DNA of 64,000 nucleotides from Rhizophagus clarus (lineage: Eukaryota; Glomeromycota; Glomeromycetes; Glomerales; Glomeraceae), in contig BLAL01000022.1 of the NCBI GenBank assembly GCA_015698045.1, positions 1 to 64,000 on the forward strand, written 5' to 3'. Shown piece after piece: positions 34,132 to 44,816 of the stretch (its first letter is position 1; each line of letters starts with the position of its first letter). The notes under the pieces were generated by a model. The model had not been told where the DNA came from, did no database searches, and was given only the letters and a program-made list of their open reading frames with translations. The position numbers and the translations under genes are program-made.

Positions 34132-35272
34132 AATGCTGGTTCAAATTCTATTTCATGGATAGCTTGGATTAAGCTTTAGCATAGATAAAAATCCATTTAT
34201 TGGTTTAATTTCATGTGATGATCGATATTGATCAGCCAATAAATTGCAAATTTCTGATCACGTGACTATTCGTATCAAAGAAAATAACTTTATTTTTTTT
34301 AAAATTTACAATTTTTGAAACAATAAAAACTCTTCACAGACTAATCACCATAAAATAATAAGAAATTAATTAAATAATAATTTTTTATTCAAAAATTAAT
34401 ATCTAGGCTTCCTGTGATTCAATTTGGACAATCTTTAATTTTACTGAAAGAGCGAAAAAAGCTCTTTCTAATAAATATAAAATCATAACAATCCAATGTG
34501 TCTATCTATAGCTATAAGCATTTAAAGATCGTGACACTATTATTATATAAATAATATAAAATATTCAGTTCAGCTTATAAAACCTACAATAAAACAAAAA
34601 GAAATTAATAATGAATAGCTTTTAAGTTCAAAATAAATAATTAATGAATAAAAATTTGTATTTTTAATGTTTTTATATATTTGACTTTTTTAAATGAAAA
34701 AAGTAAACTTACCATTAACAAAATGTCTAATATTTAACCAGTAAAAGGTTTTTTACAAAGTTTCTTCATTTATTTCCTGCAACTAACAAGATCCAAGGGA
34801 TCCGACACTGAAATCTGACGTGCAAGAAGCTAAAGATATTAAAAAAAAAAAATTTTTTTTCTAGAACGTATTAATAAAAATTTTTCTTGGCAAAAGTTGT
34901 TGACCATTGGTATATTCCCAGTTAACTAAGTACATGAATACTAACACAGAGTGAACAAAAAGTACTAATCTAAACTAGAAGAATCCAAAACCAGTTGAAT
35001 TGCTAACACCTTTTTGTGAACAAACAGGCCTTAGCCAACTATTTGATGGGTCTGCACATCCATAGCACTAATGTAAAAAGTAAGCTCATACTTACGAAAC
35101 TAACAACTAATTACAGAAGCCTTATTTTTCTTTCATTCTAATGGATGCTACACGTAAATACTGTCAGATGTAGAATGCTTTAATTTATGTCTTAAATACA
35201 GTACTTAAAAATTTATGACAAAAGGAAATGACACGTGATAATATTGTTTCTATTTGTACTTAATTAAGACTA
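34132..35272. other. Intergenic, no gene seen
   Basis: AT-rich, with one GATCACGTGAC at about 34257-34267. No frame above 60 codons and no repeat noted. Confidence 0.5.
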
Positions 35273-35471
35273 CACAGTGAAATTCGATATAATGGAACCA
35301 TCCGATCCATTAGTAAAATTTTTTAAAATTCCATTATACCAGGAAATCTGATATATCGAGGGTAAATTAATTATAAATTATGATAATCTATTCTAGACCC
35401 AATTCCGATATATCAAAGAGTTTACTTATGTTCTGTTATATCGGGATTCTGTTATATCGAATTTCACTGTG
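35273..35471. mobile_element. pogo/Tigger-like MITE, 199 bp
   Basis: Perfect 20-bp inverted termini CACAGTGAAATTCGATATAA (35273-35292; complement 35452-35471), with further inner pairing around TCTGATATATCGAG / CCGATATATCA. CAGT..AA..TCGATATA ends are characteristic of pogo/Tigger members of Tc1/mariner. A clean TA duplication is not visible. No ORF inside. Confidence 0.75.
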
Positions 35472-35866
35472 GAATATAATACTTGTAATATATATTGCAG
35501 TTAATTACCCCCTATTTTAAATTGACATTTAGATGTGGGACAAATTAGTTTAATAATCAAATTTAGTATTCTTTTTTTGTTAGCGTAAATAGGACTCAGA
35601 AATATACATATAGGAGTAGCGTCGCCATTATAGTGAAGTTAGACGGTATAAGGTTTTGATTTGCGTATAATTCAGGATTTTTTTGTTCATAGTTAGGTGA
35701 TTAAATTGCGTATTTTTCATCAAAATTTTTATATGTAAGAAATTCAGTTCGCGTATATTTGGTCTAAATTTGGCCGATCATATACTGTATATACTATATT
35801 TATTGCACAGTAATCAGATCGATCAAAAATAAGAATTTTTTTTTAACTCAACAAAACTCTTCCATA
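35472..35866. other. Spacer with TTGCGTAT words
   Basis: Contains TTTGCGTATAATTCAGG (35659), ATTGCGTATTTTTCAT (35705) and TTCGCGTATATTTGGT (35747). Similar GCGTA words recur at 37620-37755. No gene. Confidence 0.4.
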
Positions 35867-35869
35867 TTG

Positions 35870-37290
35870 CCATTCCCATTTTTTTTTTCTCATTTCCTCC
35901 GTCCTCTACTCTTTCTCTTTACCTTACTCTCCAGTTGCCAGGCCTTTCCCTTTCGTCCCTTTCCTCTCTATTGGCTTTTTCTTTTCCCACAGCTCTCCTT
36001 TTCCTATAACTTTCCTTTTCTCACGGCTTTTTCGTTTGATACAAATTTCGGTAAGGAATAAGGAAAGAGGTTTTTTTTAAATTTATTCTTTTAATGAAAT
36101 GTTTACTAATACGTTTATATTTTATGTTTTTCTTTAGGCCGAGTAGAATAAAGGATAATTTTGAATTTTGAATTTTTCTTTAGCAAAACATTCTACCAAT
36201 GTTTCGATTTTCTTTTTTTTTCAGGCAGCCAGATCTTTGGACTCGTGGTGATTTGGTAAGGGATCCGAAATATATATTTTTTTAAATTGATTTCTTTTAT
36301 CAAAACGTTTTATTAACACGTTTTGACTTTATTCTCTTTTTAGGTGGTTAGGACCTTTATCGCGTAGATTTCTGATTAAAAAAAAAACTTAATATGAGAA
36401 AATGATAATAATTATCAGTTATACTGTATGATGACCATCCAAGTGGCTATAAATTTCATTTTTAGTGGTATTTCGATCTGGATACTGTCCTGGATGCAAG
36501 TTTATTTCAACGAACTGTTACTAACAGCTTTTTTTAGAAATAGATTTCAATTTTAGATGGCCTGGACACGTAGAAATTTTGATAATTTTTTTTTTAAGAT
36601 GGATAGGGGCGTGAATCTTTGGCCAGAGCTCAGAACTTGCAACTTTTTTTGGGTCTAGATGTGTGAAGTAAGAATCTGGAATTATTTTTTTACTATATTT
36701 CTTTTAGTAAAATGGTACTACCGATTCGGTTTTCCTTTTTTTTTAGACGTTTAACACGACTTTAGATCTTTGAAAACGTGAGATTTTGATATATATATAT
36801 ATTGACAAGTAAAAAATATATATATGTTTTTTTATTATCTACTGTATTTTAGCGAACATTACTAACTTTTCGTTCTTTTTTTCTTTAGGAGATTTTTTTG
36901 AGTCTCTCTGGACGTGGTAATCTGGAAAGTAAATAAATATATATATATTTTTGTATATTTTTATTAACTGTTCATTTTTACTTCATTTTTAGGCGCGTTG
37001 GATCTCGGTAAATTGGCTTCAGTTCTTTTTTTCTTTAGATAAGCTAGGACGAATGTATTTTTGTAGGAAGCCTTTTTAGTAATTTTTTTATATAGTCTTT
37101 TAATGAAACTGCTATTAACAGCTTCATTTCATTACTATTTTTTTTTAGATCACCAATTTTTCAGATCTTCGGAGGTGAAAATTCATATTTTGAACGGCTT
37201 GAATCTTAGGAACTTGGATTCTTTTTTAATTGTTCCTATTTGTTTAATATTATTTGGAAGCAAACTGCTGATATGGAGACCATAAAACGA
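35870..37290 (+). repeat. Second mini-exon-like array with hairpin introns
   Basis: Eight or more units of 110-170 bp: short non-repetitive segments containing GGA-C-TGGT words, then T-rich introns ending TTTTTTTAG. Most introns hold a short inverted repeat around a branch-like sequence: AAACATTctaccAATGTTT (36186), CAAAACG...CGTTTTG (36301-36325), CTGTTactaACAG (36524), GAAaCTGctattaaCAGcTTC (37105). The mini-exons are more degenerate than at 24.4 kb. The open frame at 35867 starts with TTG and I do not trust it as a start. Probably a decayed relative of the 24.4-kb array. Confidence 0.55.
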
Positions 37291-37872
37291 TAAAGAATGA
37301 GAATATTTTATTGGTTTTTACGGTTTATTGCTAATAGTTGTATTAGACTAAATAATAAAATATGATATCCAATATTTTATAAATAAATTATGTACAATAA
37401 ATATAAAATAAATTTAATAAATTAATAATATTAACAATAAATATCCGTAAGGATTCCTTAATTGTAAATCTAGAATTCTACAAACTTTTAGTTCCAAAGA
37501 TCCGCTGAGGTGAGGAAAGATCTATACGGAATTTTTTCTATATGGACCCTGGCTGGTGCAGCTTGAAAAGCTCAAGCTAGCTCGTAAGCCAGCTTGGCTA
37601 AATTCTTGATAGTCTGAAATTTTATTTGCGTATTTTTGCAGGATTTTCAATATCAGGTGTCAATTTTGCGTACCATTCATATAAAAAACCCTTGCGTACA
37701 GATCATAATAAATTTTTTTCTTGTCACCTGACCCCTATATATATATTTCTGGGTCTTGCGTAAATTAACCAATCTTTATTTAAATCATCAATTTTATTTT
37801 TTCCTTAATCACCTCAATTTTCTTAACTATTACTTTCTTAAACACAACTAAATATAGAATATATTTTACCAA
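37291..37872. other. Upstream region of the BED-Sel1 gene
   Basis: Contains four TTGCGTA words (37625, 37670, 37693, 37753) and an AGCTTG/CAAGCT foldback near 37560-37590. Likely promoter of the downstream gene, by position only. Confidence 0.4.
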
Positions 37873-38724
37873 ATGACAAAGAAAGCGAGAAAGAAAGGTC
37901 CTGTTTGGGAACATTATTTAATTTTAGATCAAAGTAATAATTCGCATCCTCCTGTACAATATAAATACTGTTCGAAAGATTACCAGCATACGAATGCAAG
38001 CTCATCTCAACAAATGTTTAAAATCACCAGATAATACTAAATCACAAACCAAAAATATAACCAACAAAAAAGTACTAAACGAACGTATAAATGAAGATGA
38101 GAAATTTAAATTATTATTATCTTCAAATGATTTATCTCTTCATCTTCAAGGATCTCTAAGTAATATACATTATCTTGGATATTGTTATCAGTACGGAATA
38201 GGGATTGAAAAAAATGAAATTAGAGCGTTTCAATTATATAAAGAAGCGGTTGATAAGGGTTATCTTATTTCAAAATATGATCTTGGAAAAAGCTATCAAT
38301 ATGGAATAGGAATAAAAAAAAAAATGAAATCAAAGCATTTGAATTATATAAAGAAGCTGCTGAAAATGACCATATTATTTCAATATATGAGCTTGGGAAT
38401 TGTTATCAATATGTAAGAGGGACAAAAAAAAATGAAATTAAAGCATATGAATCATATAAAGAAGCGGCTGAAAAAGGGCATATTACTTTAATATATGAGC
38501 TTGGAATATGTTATCAATATGGAAAAGGAACTGAAGAAAATAAAATCAAAGCATTTGAATCATACAATAAAGCTGCTGAAAAAGGCCATATTATTTCAAT
38601 TTATTTACTTGAGAAATATTATCAAAATGGAATAGGGACAGAAAAGAACGAAATCAAAGCATTTAAATTATACAAAGAAGCATATGAAAAAGGTCATATT
38701 ACTTCTATTTATGAGCATAATTAA
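37873..38724 (+). pseudogene. BED-type zinc finger fused to Sel1-like repeats, two frame breaks
   Basis: The ATG at 37873 gives MTKKARKKGPVWEHYLIL and a BED-like finger (HPPVQYKYCSKDYQ ... QAHLNKC). The first finger Cys is replaced by Tyr, so zinc binding is doubtful. The frame changes at about 37990 and again in the A-run 38314-38324. After the finger come at least five Sel1-like repeats of 36 residues, each ending near AFxLYKEAxxKGHI followed by xxIYxLGxxYQYGIGT. Sel1 repeats are alpha-solenoids used as protein scaffolds; BED fingers often come from hAT transposases. The fusion is unusual. Stop TAA at 38722. Confidence 0.7.
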
Positions 38725-41153
38725 TATGATATAGATTAGTGATTAAAGATATATTAAATTAAAGATGTAATTGCCCATTACTTATACTATTAGAATAAAC
38801 AATTTTTTTTTCCTAATGGAATATGTTATCTGTCCGGTATTATTGGAGCTAGTGTCTTTGACTTCAATTAAATTTAAAAGAAATCCTATTACTCTGATTA
38901 TTACTAAATTAATTAGCAAAACTTTACAATTAGGTTTACTAAACAAAAAAATTTTATTGAATATTATTATAATTCATTTTTTTCAAGTTTTAAATATGCA
39001 ATTCGATTTTTTTCACAAAATTCAATGCATCGTTTTTTTTATACCTACACTAGAAATTGCGAAAATAAATCAATTTATTTTTCAAAGTTTCAAATCATTC
39101 ATTTTAACCTTCAGTTCTTAAGTAGTATAAAGCATTATTACGTTATTAAGAATATTATTCAAAAAAAAATGTTGTAACGAACCAAGAATTAAACAGTCGA
39201 ATGTATTTAACTCTTCAAGAAACGAAGTATTAAAGAAATTAAGAATGAGATATTGAAATATAATTCGTCATCCTTAATTCATAATAACTATAATCTTATA
39301 TCTACTATGTAAGAAATCTTTACGTTTAGAGATCGGTTTAGTAGTAAAATTGATAATAACTCAGTATTCATTATATTGGAATTAATTTCTAACATAAATA
39401 CTGATTGCTATCATATTAAATTTATTAATATTTTAATGAGATATTTTATAAATAAACAAATATCATAAAATTATATTGAAGTAAAGGAATAATGATTTTA
39501 CTTTATAGTCAGTAATTGCGAAACCAATAAATTAAAAATTAGCTAATAATAATAAGTGATATTAAGGATCAAATCAAAAAATCTTAATTAAATGAAAATA
39601 AGAAAATATTTAAATATAAGTAAAATGGAACCTTCAGACTTCAATGATGTCATAAAATTAACGTCAAATGACCATGAATTAATCCCTTTCAATATATATT
39701 ATACAAATTTTTAAAAAAAAGACCATTATACAATACATCGTAACTATTAAACCCTAACAATTCTGTCCTCAATTCTGATGAAAGTGTTTTTTCATAATTT
39801 TCTAGTATTATTGCTGTTTATGAATGAAAATTAATAAAAATTAAATTTAATCAAAATTATAAAATTTAAAAAAATTTACATGTTACACTGTTATAAATAT
39901 ATTCAGTATCCTTTTATTAATAAATAAAATAATTTTAATACTTATAAGAATACTAAAGTATTGTATTATAATAGACAGAATGTGTTCATACCAGTAATAA
40001 TCCTAATTAAAGGTTTGCTAGCAAAATTAGTATCATAAATAAATAAATTAATTAATTAAAATTAAATACACATCGTCCAAATCGAAAATGCAATATGTTA
40101 TATTCATTACTTGAATTCAGAGCGATTAGAAAGAAAAATAGTGATAGATTTCTATTTATATAGTGAATTTAATAATTGTATTGTAAAATTGTATTATTAC
40201 TTTTTGTATATTATGTGATATTATCACGGTATTATGGTCTCTTATTTTGTTTATCTAAAAATATTTAAACTTTTTTAACTTAAATATTTTAAATTTTATT
40301 TTTCTTTGATTTCATTGAAATTTCAATATGCATTGTATTATTTGTAAATCATAAAATTATTTTTCTTTGATTTCATTGAAATTTCAATATGCATTGTATC
40401 ATTTATAAATCATAAAATTATTTTTCTTTGATTACATTGAAATTTTAATATGCATTGTATCATCTAATTGTATATCTTAACATTATTAAATTCATTCAGT
40501 TTAATAATAATCATTATTACCATTATATTAACTAGAATATTCGTCACTATAATTTAAAATAAGTAATAATTAATGTTTATAAATCATAACAGTGTATTGC
40601 ATTTGACCAACTTAATCTCTTAAGTAAATGTCAATTGATTTCGAATAGATATCAACTAATATAACACGGATGGATAAAAATCCATAAATTCAAAAGTTTC
40701 GTTGTTTGAAGCTAACTATGTCATCGGGCTGATTCTAAAGTTTAGACTGTTCAATTATTGTTAAAGTTGATATAAATAATATCCTATTGCCAATACAGAT
40801 TAATTTCTTAATAAAAATATAATTTAACCGAATTAATAAAATAAGCAATACAAGATGTGTACGACGTCTATACTAATATTAATTCTTTTAGGAAATAATA
40901 TATATTTTTTCTCTTATTATCAACTACTTTTACGTTCAAGACTAGCTTATGAGTATCATAAAGCAAATTTTCAATTTGAACATTTGAATTGAATTGAAAG
41001 AAATTGATAAATTTAGGTGATTATAAAATTGACCAATTTTGAAACGTAATCATTGGACACAACACTGCTTGTAACATGTGTGTAATGCGGTACACAATAT
41101 ACAAATTTCTAATTTCAGTATTGTCATAATCGCACAAAAAAAATTTTCTCCTA
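38725..41153. other. Long AT-rich intergenic stretch
   Basis: About 2.4 kb without a convincing gene. The plus frame 38771-39121 is hydrophobic and AT-driven. Includes the dispersed repeat at 40290-40470. A T-rich tract and acceptor-like TTTCAG (41114) precede the next ATG. Confidence 0.55.
40290..40470. repeat. About 61-bp tandem repeat, three copies
   Basis: TTATTTTTCTTTGATTTCAT, TGAAATTTCAATATGCATTG and TATCATTTATAAATCATAAAA repeat head to tail. Same core as 28632-28825. Confidence 0.85.
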
Positions 41154-43111
41154 ATGATATTTTTCAAGAAAATCTTACGACCTCCTGCTTTTCATTTTAA
41201 ACATCCTCATTATTTTTCTCGGTTCTTGACGAGTGCACCACCTTCAAAATCTCTTAATGTATTTCCAACAAGGTCATTTGTTGAATTGAGACAAAATGGT
41301 GGATATTATTTGGATAAGACTCACTTTATTCCTGAAATAGAAAACCTTAATTCTCCTGCTATCCTTTTTCTACGTCCTCATTGTTTTGGAAAAACATTAT
41401 TCCTTTCCACTTTGTCCTCTTATTATAATAAAAATAATCGGGGAGAACGATTTGAACAATTATTTGGTGATTTGTATATTGGCAAAAATCCCACACCATT
41501 AGCAACATCATTCAATGTCCTTCATTTCGATTTTTCTCAACTAAAAAATTATTCTATTGAGTCGATATTGCATGCAAGTATGGGAGGATATTACTTCTTT
41601 AACTATAAAACCAAAAAAGGCTTATATGAAAACTTTTTGAATTTGCTGTGTCATAAGGTATTTGCTCAATCATTACCTTTATTTAAAAAGAAAATGATCT
41701 AAGATTTTTTTATCTCTAGTTTTACGTTTTTATTGATGAATATGATACTACTGTGAATGAATATTTAAATGATCCAACTCTTGCTTCTCGTCAAGATTCA
41801 CTTAAAGAATTCTACAATACTTTGAAGTATGCTTGTGATAAGGGCTACACTCGTGTTTTTCAAACTGGTGTAATTCCTATTGACACATCTGATTTTGACT
41901 ATTTTGTTGATTTAACACAAAAAATCAAATTTGGGAACATGCATGGGTTTAAAGAATCAGAAATTGAATTTCTTTTAAATAATACCCTTGAGTATGAATT
42001 GTCATCTGATATTAAGGAAGGAATAATGAAATGGTTAAAAAAGGAAAATTATGGGTATTTTTTTAATCGTTATCAGATTGAAGGTCTCTTCAACCCTGCT
42101 TGGGTTTTGTATTATTTTGAGAAATTAATGGAACAGATGAAATTTATAGATGAGGATTTTTATAAAAATCAAGATACTTCAGTTATTATTAAAGCGCTTC
42201 TTGATTTTCCTCCTGATCCACATGCATTGCTTTCTAAATCAGCATCAGATTTGATTGTTAATAATCCTCTTAGTAAATCAATATTTATGGAAGCATCAAG
42301 TCAACTTGAATCTGAAGGTACAGTACAACAATTTGATCATGCAAATATCAACAAATTGACAACTGATCGAAATTCATTATTATTATTTATGTATTATAAT
42401 GGTGTTCTTACGTATCAATCAAATTCATTACAATATAAATTTCAAATTCCCAATAATGTCGCTAAAAAGAAATTTATTGCAACAGCATTAAAGAATTATA
42501 ATTGGAAGGAAAAAGATTTAATGTCAATACGAAAATGTTTAAAAATTTTAGAAGAAAAAAATGATATTGATCCACTTTGTCGATTTGTAGAAAAAGCCAT
42601 GCATAAATTATTGAAGATTAATGATTCAAATGAAGAGACTTTAAAACAAGTTTTTATAGATACTTTGATTTATACTTTTTATGCAGATGTTAGACCAGAG
42701 TTATGGGTAAATTATAATGTGAATGAGAAAATAATTGATTTGGTAAAGATTAGTAACGGAAAAAGAATAGCAATTGAATGTGATGATATTAAAATGGAAT
42801 GTATTAATTTAGGTGGAATTCAAGAAAATATACATGAAACGACTAAAATATCATCATTATTGTTGAAAAAATCAGAAGATGAAATTTTAAAACTTGAAGT
42901 CAATGATCCAAATCAATCAAACTTAAAGACAATTGGTGAAATATTGGAATGGAAGATTAAAAAGAAAAGCAAAGAATATTTGGAACTATTGAAGAAACAA
43001 GAGGATGAATCCTTGAAATATTTATTTATCGTTTTAAGAGTTGGTTTGCACCGTTTAATTAGTAGGAAAGTTTATTGTGATAATTTAAAGGAAAATTTAG
43101 TTACTGAATAA
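41154..43111 (+). CDS. AAA-ATPase-like / PD-(D/E)XK nuclease-like protein
   Basis: Exons 41154-41657 and 41720-43111 join in phase at HK|FYVF, 631 residues. Order matches the bacterial/fungal AAA-ATPase-like (PF09820 type) plus PD-(D/E)XK (PF08011 type) proteins: YYLDKTHFI, Walker A region LRPHCFGKTLFLSTL (the usual RRFGK has become HCFGK), Walker B VFIDEYD, FQTGVIPI sensor-like strand, and a C-terminal IIDLVKISNGKRIAIECDD that fits D...E-x-K with Lys replaced by Asp, so nuclease activity is doubtful. The first about 33 residues (FFKKILRPPAFHFKHPHYF) are basic and hydrophobic like a mitochondrial presequence, uncommon for this family. The intron removes 62 nt. A TTGTAAAATTTTACATTTTACAA palindrome-like stretch follows the stop. 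Confidence 0.8.
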
Positions 43112-43481
43112 AGAAAAGTTGTAAAATTTTACATTTTACAACTTTTTTTTTTAAAAAAAGTATAGTACTTGTTTATTATTTAATTTGACCTATCAAAATT
43201 TTAAAGAAATTAATTGATGGTCTAAATGATAATTTCTATGTATTCATACTTTTATTGTATTTGAAATAAAAAGTATACTGAACTGAAATTTCTCAATTTT
43301 AATTTAGTCTTATTTATATTTTACAAAATATCTATTCGCTTTCTGATTATAAAAAAAAAATGATTATAAAATTTATTAATTTATGAAATTGAAAGGAGAA
43401 AAGATAATTTGTTAGAAACCTAAAAGTTAGCTTAAATAATGTCGCATAATTTATGTTTATAATAGTATTACTATATACAGT
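43112..43481. other. Spacer
   Basis: AT-rich, with the inverted repeat AAGTTGTAAAA / TTTTACAACTT at 43117-43146 just after the stop of the upstream gene. Otherwise nothing. Confidence 0.4.
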
Positions 43482-43723
43482 ATGCAACAGTCTTGTACCT
43501 CTTCCTTTTCTGTGATTCCAATTGAAGTTTTGCAAGAAATTTTTAAATACGAAGCTGATAATATTGGTTTTTGTTTTCTTCTCTTTTAGCAAATAAACAT
43601 TGGTGCGTATTAATATTATCGGAAAAACCTCTCCACTTACTCGGTCAGTATTTATGTTTAGAAAGAAATAATGATACCATGTATAAAGTAAGCACTACAT
43701 ACATATATGAGTTATATAAATGA
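43482..43723 (+). pseudogene. F-box protein fragment, frame-broken
   Basis: The ATG at 43482 reads FSVIPIEVLQEIFKYEADN, a normal F-box first helix (I/L-P-x-E-V-L-x-E-I-F). The frame breaks in the T-run 43568-43572; the next frame continues LFSSLLANKHWCVLIL, the second half of an F-box (L-x-NKxW). About 20 residues later the frame ends at 43723. Normal F-box proteins of this type continue into LRR-like sequence; that part is missing, so it is a fragment or has unseen exons. Confidence 0.6.
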
Positions 43724-44816
43724 CGAAGTAATTTTAACTGATGAACTGAAGCTTAGACCTCTTTTTTATTATTTTATGTATATATGCCATTTACACTCTG
43801 CAAATTTTTTTGAATCTGTTTAATAATGGTGCAAGAAATATGAAACTTTAAAAATAAAAACTTATATTAGTTAGTGTTCTTAATTTGTTGTTTACTCAAT
43901 TTGCTACCTATTCCGCTAAATTAGTAGATTTTATTTTGCATTACGCAAGATATTAAGTTTTTATAAAGGAAACAAGATGACTGTTGTTTGTTTATTGCTA
44001 AATTACATTGTCACATGAATTTTAAAAACTGAATGTTCATTTTATTTTTTTTTAAAATCTAACATTCGCTTGAATTTAACTTCAATCCATTCATAAAAAA
44101 AAATAAAAGAATTTCATAGAAAAAAAAATATTAAAGAGTTTAAAGAATATAATTAAGTCGCGTTTCAAATCAATGTAGAGATGTTGTTACCAATTGAAAG
44201 TTGGTTTCAGAAATTAGGCTTGTTACTAAGAATAAAAGACTAACGGGCGTAATATTTATATTTCACTAAGATGAATAAAAAACAGCAAAAAAAAATATAT
44301 GTATAAGATAAACCTGTCACAAAATTATTGACAAAAATATTCATGTATTGAAAAAGATGTAAAGTTCAAAGTTCATGGTTTAATAAAAGGAAATGAACAA
44401 AATGAAGTTATAGACCTTTCATGCGATACTGACTTTCAAGAATGCTAGTATCGAGGATATTGAATTATTATTTGATATTAGATATTACCACCCAAAGTTT
44501 TATCTACAGCACATGATAAATAATTTATTCGTTTTTCAAACGAAATCGAAATTAAATGAGGCCAAAATTATCAAGTGGCCATGTAACAAAATCACTTGTG
44601 AAAGTCCAAATTCATATCAAATCTAAGAAAAAAAAATCACGTGAGCTTGAACAATTGTTCACGCTGATCACATTTTATTTTGGCATCAGTCTCTTGAAAA
44701 ACAACAAACATTTTGCAAGATATTTTATTTTTACGAATGAAAATCATAAAAATTACATGATTAAAATAAGACGCTTCATTAAACCACTAAGTTAATACAA
44801 GATATTGCTTTTTTAA
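43724..44816. other. AT-rich intergenic
   Basis: The frame 44556-44795 is Lys-rich and lacks recognisable motifs. No other feature. Confidence 0.5.

Noticed and set aside
35867-36061. Possible signal peptide protein (LLFLFTLLSSCQA)
   Set aside because: The frame starts at TTG with no ATG and lies in a pyrimidine-rich tract of the array; the composition explains the hydrophobicity.
43117-43146. Terminator-like hairpin after the AAA-ATPase gene
   Set aside because: Hairpin terminators are not used by RNA polymerase II; probably chance in AT-rich 3' UTR.
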